From Norana najaformis (taxonomy: Eukaryota; Annelida; Clitellata; Crassiclitellata; Hormogastridae): a stretch of 64,000 nucleotides of DNA. Below are positions 51,995-62,890 of the stretch, in pieces. The stretch is from contig OZ029929.1 in the NCBI GenBank assembly GCA_964023275.1, forward strand, positions 9,374,856 through 9,438,855, written 5' to 3'. Each line of letters starts with the position of its first letter. Position 1 is the first letter of the stretch. The translations under genes and the position numbers were made by a program. Under the pieces are notes generated by a model. That model had not been told where the DNA came from and searched no databases. It was given only the letters and a program-made list of their open reading frames with translations.

Positions 51995-54900
51995 TCAGTC
52001 TCTGTCTTTACTCGAGTCTCTCAGTCGCATCCGACTTTCTTTCATGATGTAATCATCATCTTTTGGTCGTTTGTGGTCGTCTGCCTTGGCCCGCACTTTC
52101 TCTCGTCGGCCGTCGCTCAGTTCCTTCATTCGCAAGCGTTCCTTTGGTAGGTCATCTTCCTTGGGTAGAACTCGACTCAGTTCATCCTCCTTTATCCTCT
52201 GTCGTTCCTTAGATCGTGAACTCTGTCGTGGTTCTTTCTTTTTCTCCCGCAGTTCGCTTCCATTTGCTTTGCTGAGTTTCTCACGACTTCCATCATCTGC
52301 CTTGTGTCGTTTGGGTTCATGGGCCTCTCCATCAGCTTTGTATCCAAGCGTTCCAGAACTCAGTCTTTTACGATCCAGTTTCTCCCTCAAAGGATCCCTC
52401 TTCTTTTCCCAATCACCAGCAGATTCCTTTAATTCACGGTTGCTCAGCCGCCCTTCTCTCTCTCGCTCTTCATTTCGTTCAAAGGCCGGACTGCTCTTCA
52501 TAGCAGCTGACACTGTTTCAACTTTGCGCCTCTTGACTTCTCGCTCCTCCACTGTTTTTGATGTTTCCACAATGCGTCGATGACTTTCTGCTGACCGCAT
52601 GCTCTGTGTCCTCTCTTCCAACTGCATCTGCTCGTACTCTCTGTCCCGATCACTCTCTCGGCTGTGACCACGGCTGCCTTTGTCACTCTTGTCTGAAGCT
52701 GCTCTGGAACTTTTATCCTTTGCCCCATCGTCTACTTCCCTTTGTACATCTGACTGTCTGTTTCTTCCTTCTGGTCTCTTGTCTTCCTTTGAAACAATCT
52801 TCTCTCTCTCCTTCTCATGTATTTCTCTTTTCACTTCCTGCTTTGTCTCCATCTGTTCAATCAATGTCTGGGTATGCACCCTTCTGCTATCGCTGTTGGG
52901 TACGTCTCGTCGGCGTTCTTTGTCGGCGTTATTCAGATTGCTTCTAGACTCCTTTGGTGTCTTCTCTTTATCCCTTAAAAAATTGGAATCTTTTGCTTCC
53001 TTCACTTTTTCTTTCACCTCAGTCTTAACAGGATACAGAGCACTGGCTGTGGTTGAGTCATCTGCTGCAGGAGCAATGTCCTTTGCATGAACTTTGCTGG
53101 TGTGTTTAACAGGTGAAGCTTCCGATTTCTCAGACTTCACTTCTGTTGTCACATCCTGTGGCATCTTGGTAACCTTCTGTGGCAATGCATCAGCTCCTGC
53201 TGTCGCGCTTCCATCTGGAGCTGTTGCTGCTGGCTTTGTCTGGGCCTTTGGGTCCGGTTCCTTTTTGTGGAACTGTTGGTCGTAAATCCAGTTTTTCTTG
53301 GAAGCCTTCAGCTGTCCAGAGTAAGCCAGTGCATGCACGTAGAGGTCTTGGCGTTTCTCCTTTTCCTCTTCAATAACTCTCTCGACTCTTCTCTCAAGAG
53401 CTGTGCCAAGTTTTATCACCTTTGGATAGTGGGGCAAGATCTTGGTCAAGATGATGAGCATGTTTCGGATCTGAATGTAATCGCCTGACTCTAGACAGTT
53501 GACCGATACTCGGGTGAGGCTGTAGTGCCATTTGTGTACCACATGGCGGTAATTCTCGTAATCCAGGTGATCAGCTACTGCATTCTGGTGAGATGATGGC
53601 GACCGGAAAACTGTAACAAAGCCTGGGTAATCGGCACATTCTTTGTCATAGATATTTTTGTCTGAATGCCACAACATGATGTTGTCTAAAACAGCACAGA
53701 GAAAGCGTCCATAGCGATGGGCCTCATTCTCAGTGCAGCTGGTCATGGCCCACGTTATGTCGCTGAATATTCGGTCATAGCAGATGAGAGACGAGAAGTT
53801 AGGAGTCTTCAGATTGTGCATGATGTAGATAAACTTGGCACAGTAAATTGCATCTATGGCCGTGAAACAGCAGCGGGGAAAGAGGCACATCTGCAGAATA
53901 GCTGTGATGGTGGAATGCTTGGAGGACTTCAAAAGAAACCAAGAGTCCTTTTCATGTTTCAGTCGTGCCATCACCATCTTCACATGTTCATCCTGTCGTT
54001 TCTTCTCATCCTCCAGTTTTTCCATCAGTGCTGTTGATCGTTCCTTTTCCTTTTTCTTCTTGCTTTGTGCAAGGTCTTTGTTGTCTTCTGCAGTTGTCTG
54101 CTGAGACTTATGCAGCTGGATCTGCTTCTCATAAGAAGCTGTTGGGACATCAATGTCGTAAATGGCCAGTGACCAGAATGTGGTGTAGAACTGGAGACCA
54201 ACATCATCCCAGATCTTAGATGGATTTAGCGGTTGAATGAGGTCCATAACTGGGCTCATCACATGCTCCACTGCATCCAAGTATCTCTGAACTTTCACAG
54301 TCTGTGAGTTCACTTGCTTATCCTTCTTATCAATTTTCCGTAAGTCGTCAAATTTTGAGCTGATGGAGGTTGAAAACACAATTCTCCACAAACCAAACGC
54401 AACATCTGGTGTTATGTGATAAATGGACATGAGATCACTTATGTCAGGCAGAGTTTTTGTAAGTTCGTCCGCACTCAGCTGCAACGAAAGAAAACTCAGG
54501 AACTGGACAAGGGTGTCCTGGCATTGGTCATAAAGCTTACCAATCAGCTTTGTATGGCGCTTATCTGCCTGGAAGTCATGCTCCACTGCATCCAAGTATC
54601 TCTGAACTTTTGCAGGCTGTGAGTTCACTTGCTTGTCCTTCTTATCTATCTGAAATATGATTCCAAAACGCTGCTGTGCCATTAACAGACAGAGTGGAAT
54701 GGCCAATTCGTGCTCTGTAAGTGATTCCATCAGTCGTCCTGAAGACTTCTTTGTATTACGAATTTGTGTGAAGCAGCCTCCCTCCTGTCGCAGAAGCTCT
54801 CCTCCACTCATGGCCAGTAGCTGGTCAAATGTTATCTCTTCTGAAACCTCAATCCCTGCCATCTTCTGGATCACCTCCCTCAGCACATACAAGTCGTAGC

Positions 54901-56896
54901 TTTTGTTGGCCTTCAGCTGATTAGCGATGTAGTGTAAAAGACCACCAAGGTCAATGGGATACTTCTTTAGAACTGAACCACTGAAGTTGGCAAGACTCTG
55001 CAGCCATGTTGATATGTTGGTGTCATCTGTCTTGAGTCGCTCCCTTTCTGGGTTTGCAAGAGCTTCTATTATGCAGTAGGCTAGGACATCATATGACAGC
55101 GAGGTCAGGAACTTTAAACTGTCAACCACTGGACCAATGAAATTATCATACTTCTGAATCTGAGAAAGGATATACTCAAACACTATACCAGGAGCACTGT
55201 GACTCAGCTTACCAATCTGTCGTCCAAGCGGCTTCACATTTTCTTTTGACAAACGCTTCATAATATACCTTGACCTGTCCAAGATGTCGGCACGAGCACA
55301 AATGAGCCTGGCATGGTGAAGATGTGCTTCGTTTTTCCACTGTCCATACAGACGATATCTGTGTTCATATTGCAAAAGTTTGATGAAGCCCCAGATTTCC
55401 TCCGAGATGCCGCAGTTGCCTGGAAGCAGGGACAAACTTGGGAGCAGGACCTCATCGTAGATTGTGAGGAATCCTCCAAAGACCTCAGATGTTTCGTCTG
55501 GAGACTCAGAGCAAGTCATGAAGGCCTTGGCCAGGCGATTCATCTTCACCAGAAGAACTGGATCGCAGACCAAATGTGGACCGAGTTCTCTCAACAGAGG
55601 AAACACCAGCAGAGGCAAATCTTCAAATGCTGCAGCCTGGTTAATCGTTGCACCAAATGAAGTCGGTCGCAATCGTTTCCGAGTTACAATACTTGGCAGG
55701 CCACTGTGCTTGACGTAAAGGGGCTCAATGATGTAACTAATGAGTTGACACAGACACTTGGCCAGTGGCTTGTGAGTCACGGCAGTGAAAGGTGGCAGAG
55801 ACTTCATCAATGTTCTTGCACTCTGCCAGTCGCCAATCTTTATTAAGGCTTCACAGAGACCAAATTTTTGATTGTGTGCAGCCGGTTCATTTCCCTCTTT
55901 CTCCTCTTCCTTCTCATGATTTTCTGTAGCTGGCGGTTTCTCGGACAGTGTAGCAATAGTCAGTTTTCGATTGTACTGTCGTGCCTCTTGAAGCTCTGAT
56001 TTGTACCTTTCAATGATTTCTGAATTTGGCGGATTCAGGTGCGGGTACAGCATATCAAGAGAAACCAGTTTGTGGGACAGCAGCAGAGCCGATACGTGGT
56101 AAAGAGAGGCCGGAGTGATGCTGTCCTGTGTCTGCTGGTAGAAATGAAATTTGAAACCAAGAATGTGACACAGAGTTTCCTCATCTGCAGTGTACTCAGT
56201 CAACAGTGGAACAAACATACTGAACTTCTCTGGGCGACATTCAAAGGACTCAAGAATTATGTCAAGGACTCTGTTTGGATCAAGATTGAAGCAGCCAATG
56301 AGTGACTTGATGTTCTGGAGGACTGTAGAATGCATCAAGTTCTCTGGAAAGTCATGATTTAGTTCCGTTATCAGTTTGGAATAACCCTCGCTCTCTTCCC
56401 GAAGCAGGTTGAACTTCTGCTGCTTGTAGTAGAGCTTGGTTTTTGTTTTGACGTATTTCTGTTGGAAAAGGGCCTTCGACTGAATGAGGCCCATGTTCTC
56501 AAGGGTCTCAGCATCCAGCCTCTCTTTCAGAACGAAGTCTGGGATGAGCAGCTGACAGGCATTTACAAGGCTGATGAATCTCTCTCTATCACTGACATCT
56601 TCCAAGCAACTCAACTCTACATCAATCACACTAAACAGATCAGCAACAAGCAACAGAACGTCTGGTCGATCCTGAGCCGCTTCAGAAATTGTCATAACAA
56701 CCAGGTCAGTTTTGAGCTGACCATGGACTCCAAGCCAGCACAGTTCATAAAGCGCTCGTTTTAGGTCCTTTTCACAGGTCACTTCAACAGCTTTCTTCTG
56801 AGAAGAAAGGAGACTATGGCACAGTCGCAGGAATTCAGTCTTTCCACTTTTCTCCCATGACTTGCAAGCGTCTTCTCTGACACACATCAAAGCCAT
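51995..56896 (-). CDS. THOC2: THOC2, THO/TREX complex subunit, single-exon
   Basis: One uninterrupted frame of 1633 residues (human THOC2 about 1593). THOC2 is the scaffold of THO within TREX, coupling transcription to mRNA export in the nucleus (family knowledge). The N-terminus (WEKSGKTEF, then YKQQKFNLLREESEGY near 150 and IKSLIGCFNLDPNRVLD), the centre (KENVKPLGRQIGKLSHS near 550, YDVLAYCIIEALANPE near 600) and CFTAIDAIYCAKF- and HVVHKWHYSLT-type blocks are near-identical in pattern to vertebrate THOC2. A KKKKEKER coiled region is near 945. A charged K/E/R/D-rich tail (about 1210-1633) is disordered, as in the family. The frame is open to a GTG at 56926 after a TGA; the first ATG is 56896 (MALMCVREDACKSWEKSGK), with 56887 an alternative. 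No intron interrupts it, unlike the many-exon vertebrate gene. An internal 23-residue segment is duplicated. Confidence 0.93.
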   Translation of the reverse strand: MALMCVREDACKSWEKSGKTEFLRLCHSLLSSQKKAVEVTCEKDLKRALYELCWLGVHGQLKTDLVVMTISEAAQDRPDVLLLVADLFSVIDVELSCLEDVSDRERFISLVNACQLLIPDFVLKERLDAETLENMGLIQSKALFQQKYVKTKTKLYYKQQKFNLLREESEGYSKLITELNHDFPENLMHSTVLQNIKSLIGCFNLDPNRVLDIILESFECRPEKFSMFVPLLTEYTADEETLCHILGFKFHFYQQTQDSITPASLYHVSALLLSHKLVSLDMLYPHLNPPNSEIIERYKSELQEARQYNRKLTIATLSEKPPATENHEKEEEKEGNEPAAHNQKFGLCEALIKIGDWQSARTLMKSLPPFTAVTHKPLAKCLCQLISYIIEPLYVKHSGLPSIVTRKRLRPTSFGATINQAAAFEDLPLLVFPLLRELGPHLVCDPVLLVKMNRLAKAFMTCSESPDETSEVFGGFLTIYDEVLLPSLSLLPGNCGISEEIWGFIKLLQYEHRYRLYGQWKNEAHLHHARLICARADILDRSRYIMKRLSKENVKPLGRQIGKLSHSAPGIVFEYILSQIQKYDNFIGPVVDSLKFLTSLSYDVLAYCIIEALANPERERLKTDDTNISTWLQSLANFSGSVLKKYPIDLGGLLHYIANQLKANKSYDLYVLREVIQKMAGIEVSEEITFDQLLAMSGGELLRQEGGCFTQIRNTKKSSGRLMESLTEHELAIPLCLLMAQQRFGIIFQIDKKDKQVNSQPAKVQRYLDAVEHDFQADKRHTKLIGKLYDQCQDTLVQFLSFLSLQLSADELTKTLPDISDLMSIYHITPDVAFGLWRIVFSTSISSKFDDLRKIDKKDKQVNSQTVKVQRYLDAVEHVMSPVMDLIQPLNPSKIWDDVGLQFYTTFWSLAIYDIDVPTASYEKQIQLHKSQQTTAEDNKDLAQSKKKKEKERSTALMEKLEDEKKRQDEHVKMVMARLKHEKDSWFLLKSSKHSTITAILQMCLFPRCCFTAIDAIYCAKFIYIMHNLKTPNFSSLICYDRIFSDITWAMTSCTENEAHRYGRFLCAVLDNIMLWHSDKNIYDKECADYPGFVTVFRSPSSHQNAVADHLDYENYRHVVHKWHYSLTRVSVNCLESGDYIQIRNMLIILTKILPHYPKVIKLGTALERRVERVIEEEKEKRQDLYVHALAYSGQLKASKKNWIYDQQFHKKEPDPKAQTKPAATAPDGSATAGADALPQKVTKMPQDVTTEVKSEKSEASPVKHTSKVHAKDIAPAADDSTTASALYPVKTEVKEKVKEAKDSNFLRDKEKTPKESRSNLNNADKERRRDVPNSDSRRVHTQTLIEQMETKQEVKREIHEKEREKIVSKEDKRPEGRNRQSDVQREVDDGAKDKSSRAASDKSDKGSRGHSRESDRDREYEQMQLEERTQSMRSAESHRRIVETSKTVEEREVKRRKVETVSAAMKSSPAFERNEEREREGRLSNRELKESAGDWEKKRDPLREKLDRKRLSSGTLGYKADGEAHEPKRHKADDGSREKLSKANGSELREKKKEPRQSSRSKERQRIKEDELSRVLPKEDDLPKERLRMKELSDGRREKVRAKADDHKRPKDDDYIMKESRMRLRDSSKDRD
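54262..54331 (-). repeat. THOC2: THOC2 internal duplication, native copy
   Basis: Encodes a segment beginning IDKKDKQVNSQTVKVQRYL at about residues 856-879. By position it corresponds to the KSEKGSKQQHKVHKYI region of vertebrate THOC2, so this is the ancestral location. Confidence 0.9.
54577..54646 (-). repeat. THOC2: THOC2 internal duplication, extra copy
   Basis: 66 of 70 bases match 54262-54331, exactly 315 bases (105 codons) away in the same frame. It encodes IDKKDKQVNSQPAKVQRYL at about residues 751-774, inserted after GIIFQ where vertebrate THOC2 goes directly into the GKLYDQ block. The frame is preserved. Confidence 0.9.
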
Positions 56897-56989
56897 TCTC
56901 AACGAACCAAGCAGAAGATAACTCACCTGTCAAAGCCACATAAATACCAATTCGTTAATTTAATTCAAAATGGAGAACTATTTGTAATA

Positions 56990-57060
56990 ATAATACAATA
57001 ATAATATTAATAACAATAATAATAATAATGACTATTTATATAGCACTGCAGCAAAATTTA
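56990..57060. repeat. (AAT)n tract followed by retroelement tail motif
   Basis: AATAATAAT-rich, then ATTTATATAGCACTGCAGC, a reverse copy of the recurrent GCTATATAAAT end motif. The THOC2 5' region is therefore close to old retroelement sequence. Confidence 0.6.
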
Positions 57061-59966
57061 TGCAGGCCTCCCCTTATTGCATTAATCAACTTCAATCAGC
57101 GTTAGACTCTACAGCTTGGCTTATTGGTGGGATTCGTCACCCATGTGAAAAAAGAAAAGATCCTTATTCTGATGCGTAACTGCCTGGCCGGTTGTGTTTC
57201 ATCCATGTATTTCAGTGTCATTTGTACCTGGCCGCAGATCTCTTCGACCAGCAATACAGGGCAATCTGGTTATTCCCCATTCCGTACTTCCACAATGCAA
57301 CTAGACAGCTTTGCTGTAGTAGTCCCCTCATCCTGAAACAGGCTTCACAAGCAAACTCTGAGATAAGCTAGTCCTTTCTTTGCCAAAATTTCACCAGCAG
57401 TTGAAGACCATACTATTTGATTTTGGTCATATGTCGTCAGGTGGGGAATACCTGAGAAGTTTTCTTGAAGAGGAGCTACGTAAATGCACACTTACAATTA
57501 CAACTCAAGTCATTCTGGTACCATGTCATCAAACATACTAATCAAGATCTGACAACATAATCATGAATTTTACCAGATTCATGAAATTAGTCTCATGTTC
57601 ACAAAAACACAAATTTTAAAAAATTCCTGTATTTTGCACATACTCACAAGTCGGATAAAGTTGAGAAAACAGCCTAAGTACTAGCAGACCACAAACAGAA
57701 CACGCTCCTTTTCCTTATTCTGCATCTACAAAACCAACAATCATTACAGGCATTGTTGCAGCAATCAATTATAGGTAAAAATAGTTGACTTAGATACCAG
57801 TGAGGAGAGACTGCAGAAATCGAAATAACAAGAAACCACTGCGACATCTAATGTTTTCACTACAGTCAACATAATCACTTTACAGCTAAGTTCGTACGAG
57901 GGCACTAGTGGAACAGAAACCTTGAAATATTTTACCTTGGTGGCAATCTGAACCCCCAACCCTCTACACGGACAATTCAGCAAACTACCCATTAGCGGGT
58001 TGAGCACTTGAGCAAAAGATAAATCAAAAAAGCACTATTCAGCATCTAGCCTCAGTGTCCTAGAGGAACTAGCATCATGGACAATCAAGATAATATATAG
58101 CACAATCAACAGATATCGTTAAGTACAATTTAGTTCCATCCTGTTGCAGAAAACTTAAAACAGACAGACTGAATTAGGAAGTAAGAGTAAATGTTCCTTC
58201 AGCATGACCGTTGTCTAAACACTCAGTATATTCAAGACAGGGAAGAGTCAATGAGAGGGATTACACCCAATGCAGATGCCCACATCTAAATTTGGTACAT
58301 AGTTATTTCACTACAGCCTGTGCCTTAAACACAAACTTCAGTCTGACAACAGACAATCTGTAATGTGTTGGCTTTAATAGTCTTTTTGCTCAACCTAGCA
58401 GTGCCAAAGTTCCCCACCCTGTAGCAAATTTAGCCGTGCAAGATTGTACTTGTAATTTGCAACTTCTAGAGCATCAAAGTCTGCAACTTCTAGAGCATCA
58501 AAGTCTAATGCACAAAGCAGCAACAAATCTTGAACGTCTTAATTTAGTAAAATCTGTAAATCACTGAGCCAAGAATTTAGTACACTGAAATGATTCTGTT
58601 GTTAATTTCAGTTTGTTCAGTGCTTCCATACAAATTCTGTAAAAAGGATCATGACACGACCAAAAGAAACTCCTTTTAGAAGTACTTAAAAATAATTTTG
58701 TCACGAGTCATTTTAAAGAAACAGGATAACTGTGCAACACAAGATTAGTAAAAGAAAAGCAGCAGATAACTATCACAGAAAATCATTCTCCAAAAATCTG
58801 TACTTCAGTACTTCTGATGGTCCCACAAATTGCTGCATACTGGTAAATATCAAGATATGCAAGTACACAGTATATGTGGTCCCAAGATTCAGCCAAAAAT
58901 TCATAAGCATGTGATCAATTTGCCATTATTTTTAACAGATTTGTTTATTTAAAATAAAAATGAGTTTGTAAAAACTTAATTTGTTGACACATTGGATGGT
59001 CCATAAAAAGCCTTGACAGCAAAAGCAATATAAAATGAATTTTCAGAAACTCCAAAAAAATTTTCTCAGAATTTCTTGATTTAAATATTTTGTACACAAA
59101 CATATTAAGGGCATATTTGACCTTCTGTAATAGAGCCAAATTGTAAAAAAAACTACTGGCAAAATCAGCAGAATCCTTATCTAATACTTTTCAGTCATGC
59201 AGCATCTAATCATTTGACACATTTTAAGACCATAGTGGTCACCAACTTCTCTTAAATCAGAACATACTGATTTTTTTCAACCCCAATGCACACATTTTAG
59301 ACCTTTTACTGTTGTATATGAATATAAAGAAGTCAAGAAATTTATTCATAAAAATTGGTCTGACTTGTGCACGAGCGACAGAAAATTTCAAGTCCAAGTT
59401 TCACCGCTATGCACTATACATACACCTACAATTCCTCACTCCGCTGACAGACATATGGCATGTTAACGAATGCATTACTTACTTACTTTACCATTATGGG
59501 AGACCAAAAAATTATTACCAAATGCCTATTTGTATTATGTTGCAAAATGTAAATCCAGTAAAAATTATTTTAGGTCAAAATTTAGACCTTTAGTGTAAAA
59601 ATTGGTGCTTTTTAATGAGTTTGATTTTGAGAAATTATCAAACTCATTAGTAACCGTGATAGTAGATTTAACAGTATATATTACATTACGCTACACTGCA
59701 TTTGTAAAGATGACAACAGAACCGTTGTTAATTCGCCTCATCTTCCAGTTCACTCTCCACTAGTTTCTCCAGGTAGTCACAGATTCAGCTGTCAGTCTGA
59801 AGTTCAGCCATACAAACCAGAAACGTTTGGAAGAAGATGAATGATTGAACTGCCTATCATCAGCATCAGAATAATGGTTGAGCTTTCCTCACAGTAACAT
59901 CCAGTCAAAGGCAACTGAATTCATACTCAAGGCAATAATTTAATCACCAGATCAGGCATTCATCTT
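57061..59966. other. Unassigned sequence upstream of THOC2
   Basis: No recognisable exon. Short ORFs such as 57124-57336 lack support. A GAGGAGCTACGTAAATG tail motif lies near 57468. A 24-bp tandem duplication lies at 58459-58506. Confidence 0.45.
58459..58506. repeat. 24-bp perfect tandem duplication
   Basis: GCAACTTCTAGAGCATCAAA plus GTCT occurs twice in direct succession. Confidence 0.95.
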
Positions 59967-60258
59967 TCAGTTGTACTGGTACACCCAGGATGTAGACAGA
60001 ACATTAATGACAATTCGGATTCCAAAGTAACGAGATAACTCGTCTCCTGACCTAAACGTCAATGTCTCTTCTGTCAGTATTTTTTCCTGTGAACCACATT
60101 TATGCATAAATGTATAAACAGCAAACATGGCTTCAAAATTTCCAAAGGTATCTGTTAAAACTGGATAGCTTGCAAGACTTGTTTCCTCAAGCACTGCAGT
60201 CAGCTTTTCACAGCTTCCTACATTTTGCAAACAAGGTAGGCACTTGGAACATGATCGT
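59967..60258 (-). other. Orphan terminal-exon candidate
   Basis: On the minus strand TATTTCCTTTTTCAG, a textbook acceptor, ends at 60259. The frame from 60258 is open for 96 codons to TGA. It begins RSCSKCLPCLQNVGSCEKLT and continues TDTFGNFEAMFAVYTFMHKC, LTFRSGDELSRYFGIRI and STSWVYQYN. Balanced amino acid use and a CxxCxxC-like cluster (Cys spacing C-x2-C-x2-C) suggest real coding, perhaps a zinc-binding end. I do not recognise a family and no linked upstream exon is seen in this window. It could be a gene that starts to the right, or a pseudogene. Confidence 0.4.
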
Positions 60259-61640
60259 CTGAAAAAGGAAATAACTAAACTTCTGTGACTCGTTTAGAGC
60301 AGAACTGGAAATATGATCTACTGACTACAGCGCTGTAAGTTGAACACATTTCCTTCCATTCTAGCCAAATAATCAACTTCTCTTCTTAGGTTAAGTAATT
60401 TGGACGCCATTATCACCATCATGGTGGTTGACGAGACAAATGAAAGTGCGGTAGTCTAAGGGCATTATACAGCCTTGGCAAAAAGCAATCGGCCATCTCA
60501 GATTTTCTTCATCCACGAAGCCCAGTGGTGAAACCACAAATATTCTCTATATTTACCAGCCTTGCACTTCACATTTCAACTTAATTCAAGTTCATATTTC
60601 TTTTTGGTATCTTGAACGTGTTGAAAACTCCAATATAGCATTCTTGTTTAAGTTCTTTGCCACAACTCACGTAGTGTTTGAATCGACAAACTCACTTCAT
60701 GGACTACAAACACCATTTTAAAACTTTTCTTAATTATTTACACAAACTATGAACACTGATTTTACCAGATATTTCTACGGATGCACATTAATTAGACGGA
60801 TTTTACATAAAACTACGATAACTTCTTAACCCACTATTACAAACCGAACGTCACGGATTACACATTAAGATACCGGATACTACTCTTAGTACTACTACGG
60901 CGTCTTAGCGCCATCTAGCAATTTATGTAATATGTATGAACGGATCTCCAAATTTTTCTGTGTTTAGAATTTATAATATAGCATTTTAACCCAAAGATGT
61001 AAATTAAGAGGAGTAGAAAAACTATTCAATCAAAGAGAGATACATTTAAATTAGTTGTCATTACACATTTTAACAATTACTCCTGTACTTTAAGTTTTTC
61101 TTGTGTTCCTAAATACTTGTAAACCGATGTGCGGTTAGCTATTGGTTAACAAAGTTATATACTTACTTACTCACTCACTCACTCATTCACTCACTTACTT
61201 ACTTGTTTAGTCCTTCCAGTGCAGTTCTGCACATCGGGCAACGCAGCTTCTCCATTCATCTCTGTCGACCGCTAATCTTCCAGATGGCATGTCGAAAGTG
61301 GGTTTCTTTAGCAAAGGATGAATGAAACAGTTCTCATTTCTCAAACATTCATGAATACTCTTTATTGGCCACAACACAAACATTATTAATGTCAGATACT
61401 TATGCCTAGATTTCTACTATAAAGTTGTACCAATCAATAAACAGCAACCGTTAAGACGCCTTGCAGAAATCTATAAAACTGAGAGACTATCGGAGGGAGG
61501 GCGCACAGGGCCGGACAGAAGCTTTAGTGGATGGGCGGTCGTGTGACCGGCCAGAAACTTTAGTGGATGGGCGTTCGCATTAGTAAAAATATAATAGTAG
61601 TAATAATAATAACAATAAGAAGAAGAAGAAGAAGAATTAC
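60259..61640. other. Unassigned sequence with a tetranucleotide repeat
   Basis: No supported exon. An (ACTC/ACTT)n run lies at 61155-61205, followed by CAGTGCAGTTCTGCACATCG, which looks repeat-derived. A 28-base phrase containing CTTTAGTGGATGGGCG is duplicated at about 61521 and 61555. Confidence 0.45.
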
Positions 61641-61669
61641 AATTAATCATAACAATAATAATAATAACA

Positions 61670-62245
61670 CCGTCGTACCAGTGCCATTGTGGTAAGACAG
61701 TTGACCCATGAGGTCATCATGGGCTGATATGCAAAATGGCAAGTGGTCGCTCCAGCACACATGAACGACATCAGCTGGAGAGCACTTCGAAAGGCAGACA
61801 TCCCTAGCTCTAAGGAGCCATCTGGGGTTCGTAATGATGGAAAACGACCGGACGGAGCAACGCTGGTCCGTGGTCGCCTGGCAAATATCTTGCATGGGAT
61901 GTAACAAATGTCCACACACGTGCGCCGTCATACATCAATCTGACATTAACGTCACCAGGAGGCGCAGCTGAACAAGCGCAAATGCGCAAAGTATTCAGGT
62001 TTCCTTCCATAACACAACTTTGTCCCAGTTGCATTTGAGACATTTGGACCCATCAACCTGACAGGTCTTGAATTTATTTCTGAATTGGGTCGCCGACTGA
62101 CTGCTGTTTCAGGTGATCCACGTGAGACAACCCATCTTTCTCAGCGACTCTCAATTTGCACACAGTGTTATAATGCCGTCGCTTTCAGGGGCACGTTTGG
62201 AAACTCAAGGCACCCGAGGACTGATGACGATCTGTTCACTTTATA
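61670..62245 (+). pseudogene. Decayed LINE ORF C-terminal region, copy 1
   Basis: On the plus strand, with at least two frameshifts and several stops, it reads HMNDISWRALRKADIPSSKE, RNDGKRPDGATLV, then VAFETFGPINLTGLEFISEL and QCYNAVAFRGTFG. It corresponds block by block to the better copy at 62985-63830. The minus-strand ORFs here (61643-62043) are shadows. Confidence 0.8.
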
Positions 62246-62281
62246 ATTGTAGATTACGTAAATAATAACAATAAATGAATA

Positions 62282-62890
62282 ATGAGTTGGAGGAGCAGGA
62301 TGTTCGTCCGATCCGCACCGGTCACGGTCCATCGAAGAAACGCGGACAGAATGTTCTACACTTACGCAACCGCTGATTCAGGGTTGCTTCTTCGCCACTG
62401 CGCTTAACGACAAGACCACCAGATTTGGAGGTGCACCTTATCGATCAGTTTCCAGCGTACCAGTCTGGACGCCACCAGCAGCTCCAGTTCCACCACCACC
62501 AGCACCATCTGCTTTCGGCCAACCAAGGCAGCCAGATCTCTTCGCACAAATGACCACAACTGCCACAGGTGTTGTTGCTGGTTCAGCTGTTGCTCACACA
62601 ATTGGTGTTGCGAAGACAGGCAGTGGTGGGCATTCAGAGCCCGTCCGTGCTCCCCAGACAAAACAGGCGTACAGTCAACCCCAAAACACACAGAACCAGA
62701 ACAACCCTTACTAGTTTGAACCGAAACAATTCATGGACTGCGAACGGAACCCTCACGACATCATTCTCCGTCAGGGCTTCACTAAAGTCCTTAAGGACTG
62801 TCTGCTCCGTTCTGGCATGCCTATGTGACGCGCCATGACGGCGGACTGACAGGATTCAAAGTTTACGACCAACTGTTTTCATAATAAAAA
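62282..62890 (+). pseudogene. CHCHD2/CHCHD10 processed pseudogene
   Basis: Frame 62448-62828 reads PPAAPVPPPPAPSAFGQPRQ, PDLFAQMTTTATGVVAGSAV, AHTIG, then QNQNNPY, an in-frame TAG (62712-62714), FEPKQFMDCERNPHDIILRQ and GFTKVLKDCLL before TGA (62826-62828). This is the order of the CHCHD2/10 family: Pro/Ala-rich leader, glycine-rich helix, CHCH domain. Of the paired CX9C cysteines, the first is Tyr here and the third is Arg, so the fold is lost. Intronless, with AATAAAA at 62884. A 12-base AT-rich direct repeat (AATGAATAATGA) lies at 62274-62285 and 62904-62915, a possible target duplication. The N-terminal portion (MSWRSRMFVRSAPV from 62282) is in another frame. The functional gene is a mitochondrial intermembrane-space regulator (family knowledge). 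Confidence 0.8.

Noticed and set aside
52071..56764. Plus-strand ORFs of 60-170 residues opposite THOC2
   Set aside because: Shadows of the conserved minus-strand THOC2 frame; Ser/Phe-rich content mirrors its Lys/Glu-rich tail.
56897..56926. THOC2 start at the GTG (56926)
   Set aside because: The frame is open there only because of a preceding TGA; ATG at 56896 is the first standard start and protein similarity begins after it.
61643..62043. Minus-strand ORFs of 77-94 residues
   Set aside because: The coding similarity is on the plus strand (decayed LINE C-terminal region).
62404..62691. 95-residue minus-strand Gln/Leu-rich ORF
   Set aside because: It is antisense to the CHCHD2-like pseudogene.
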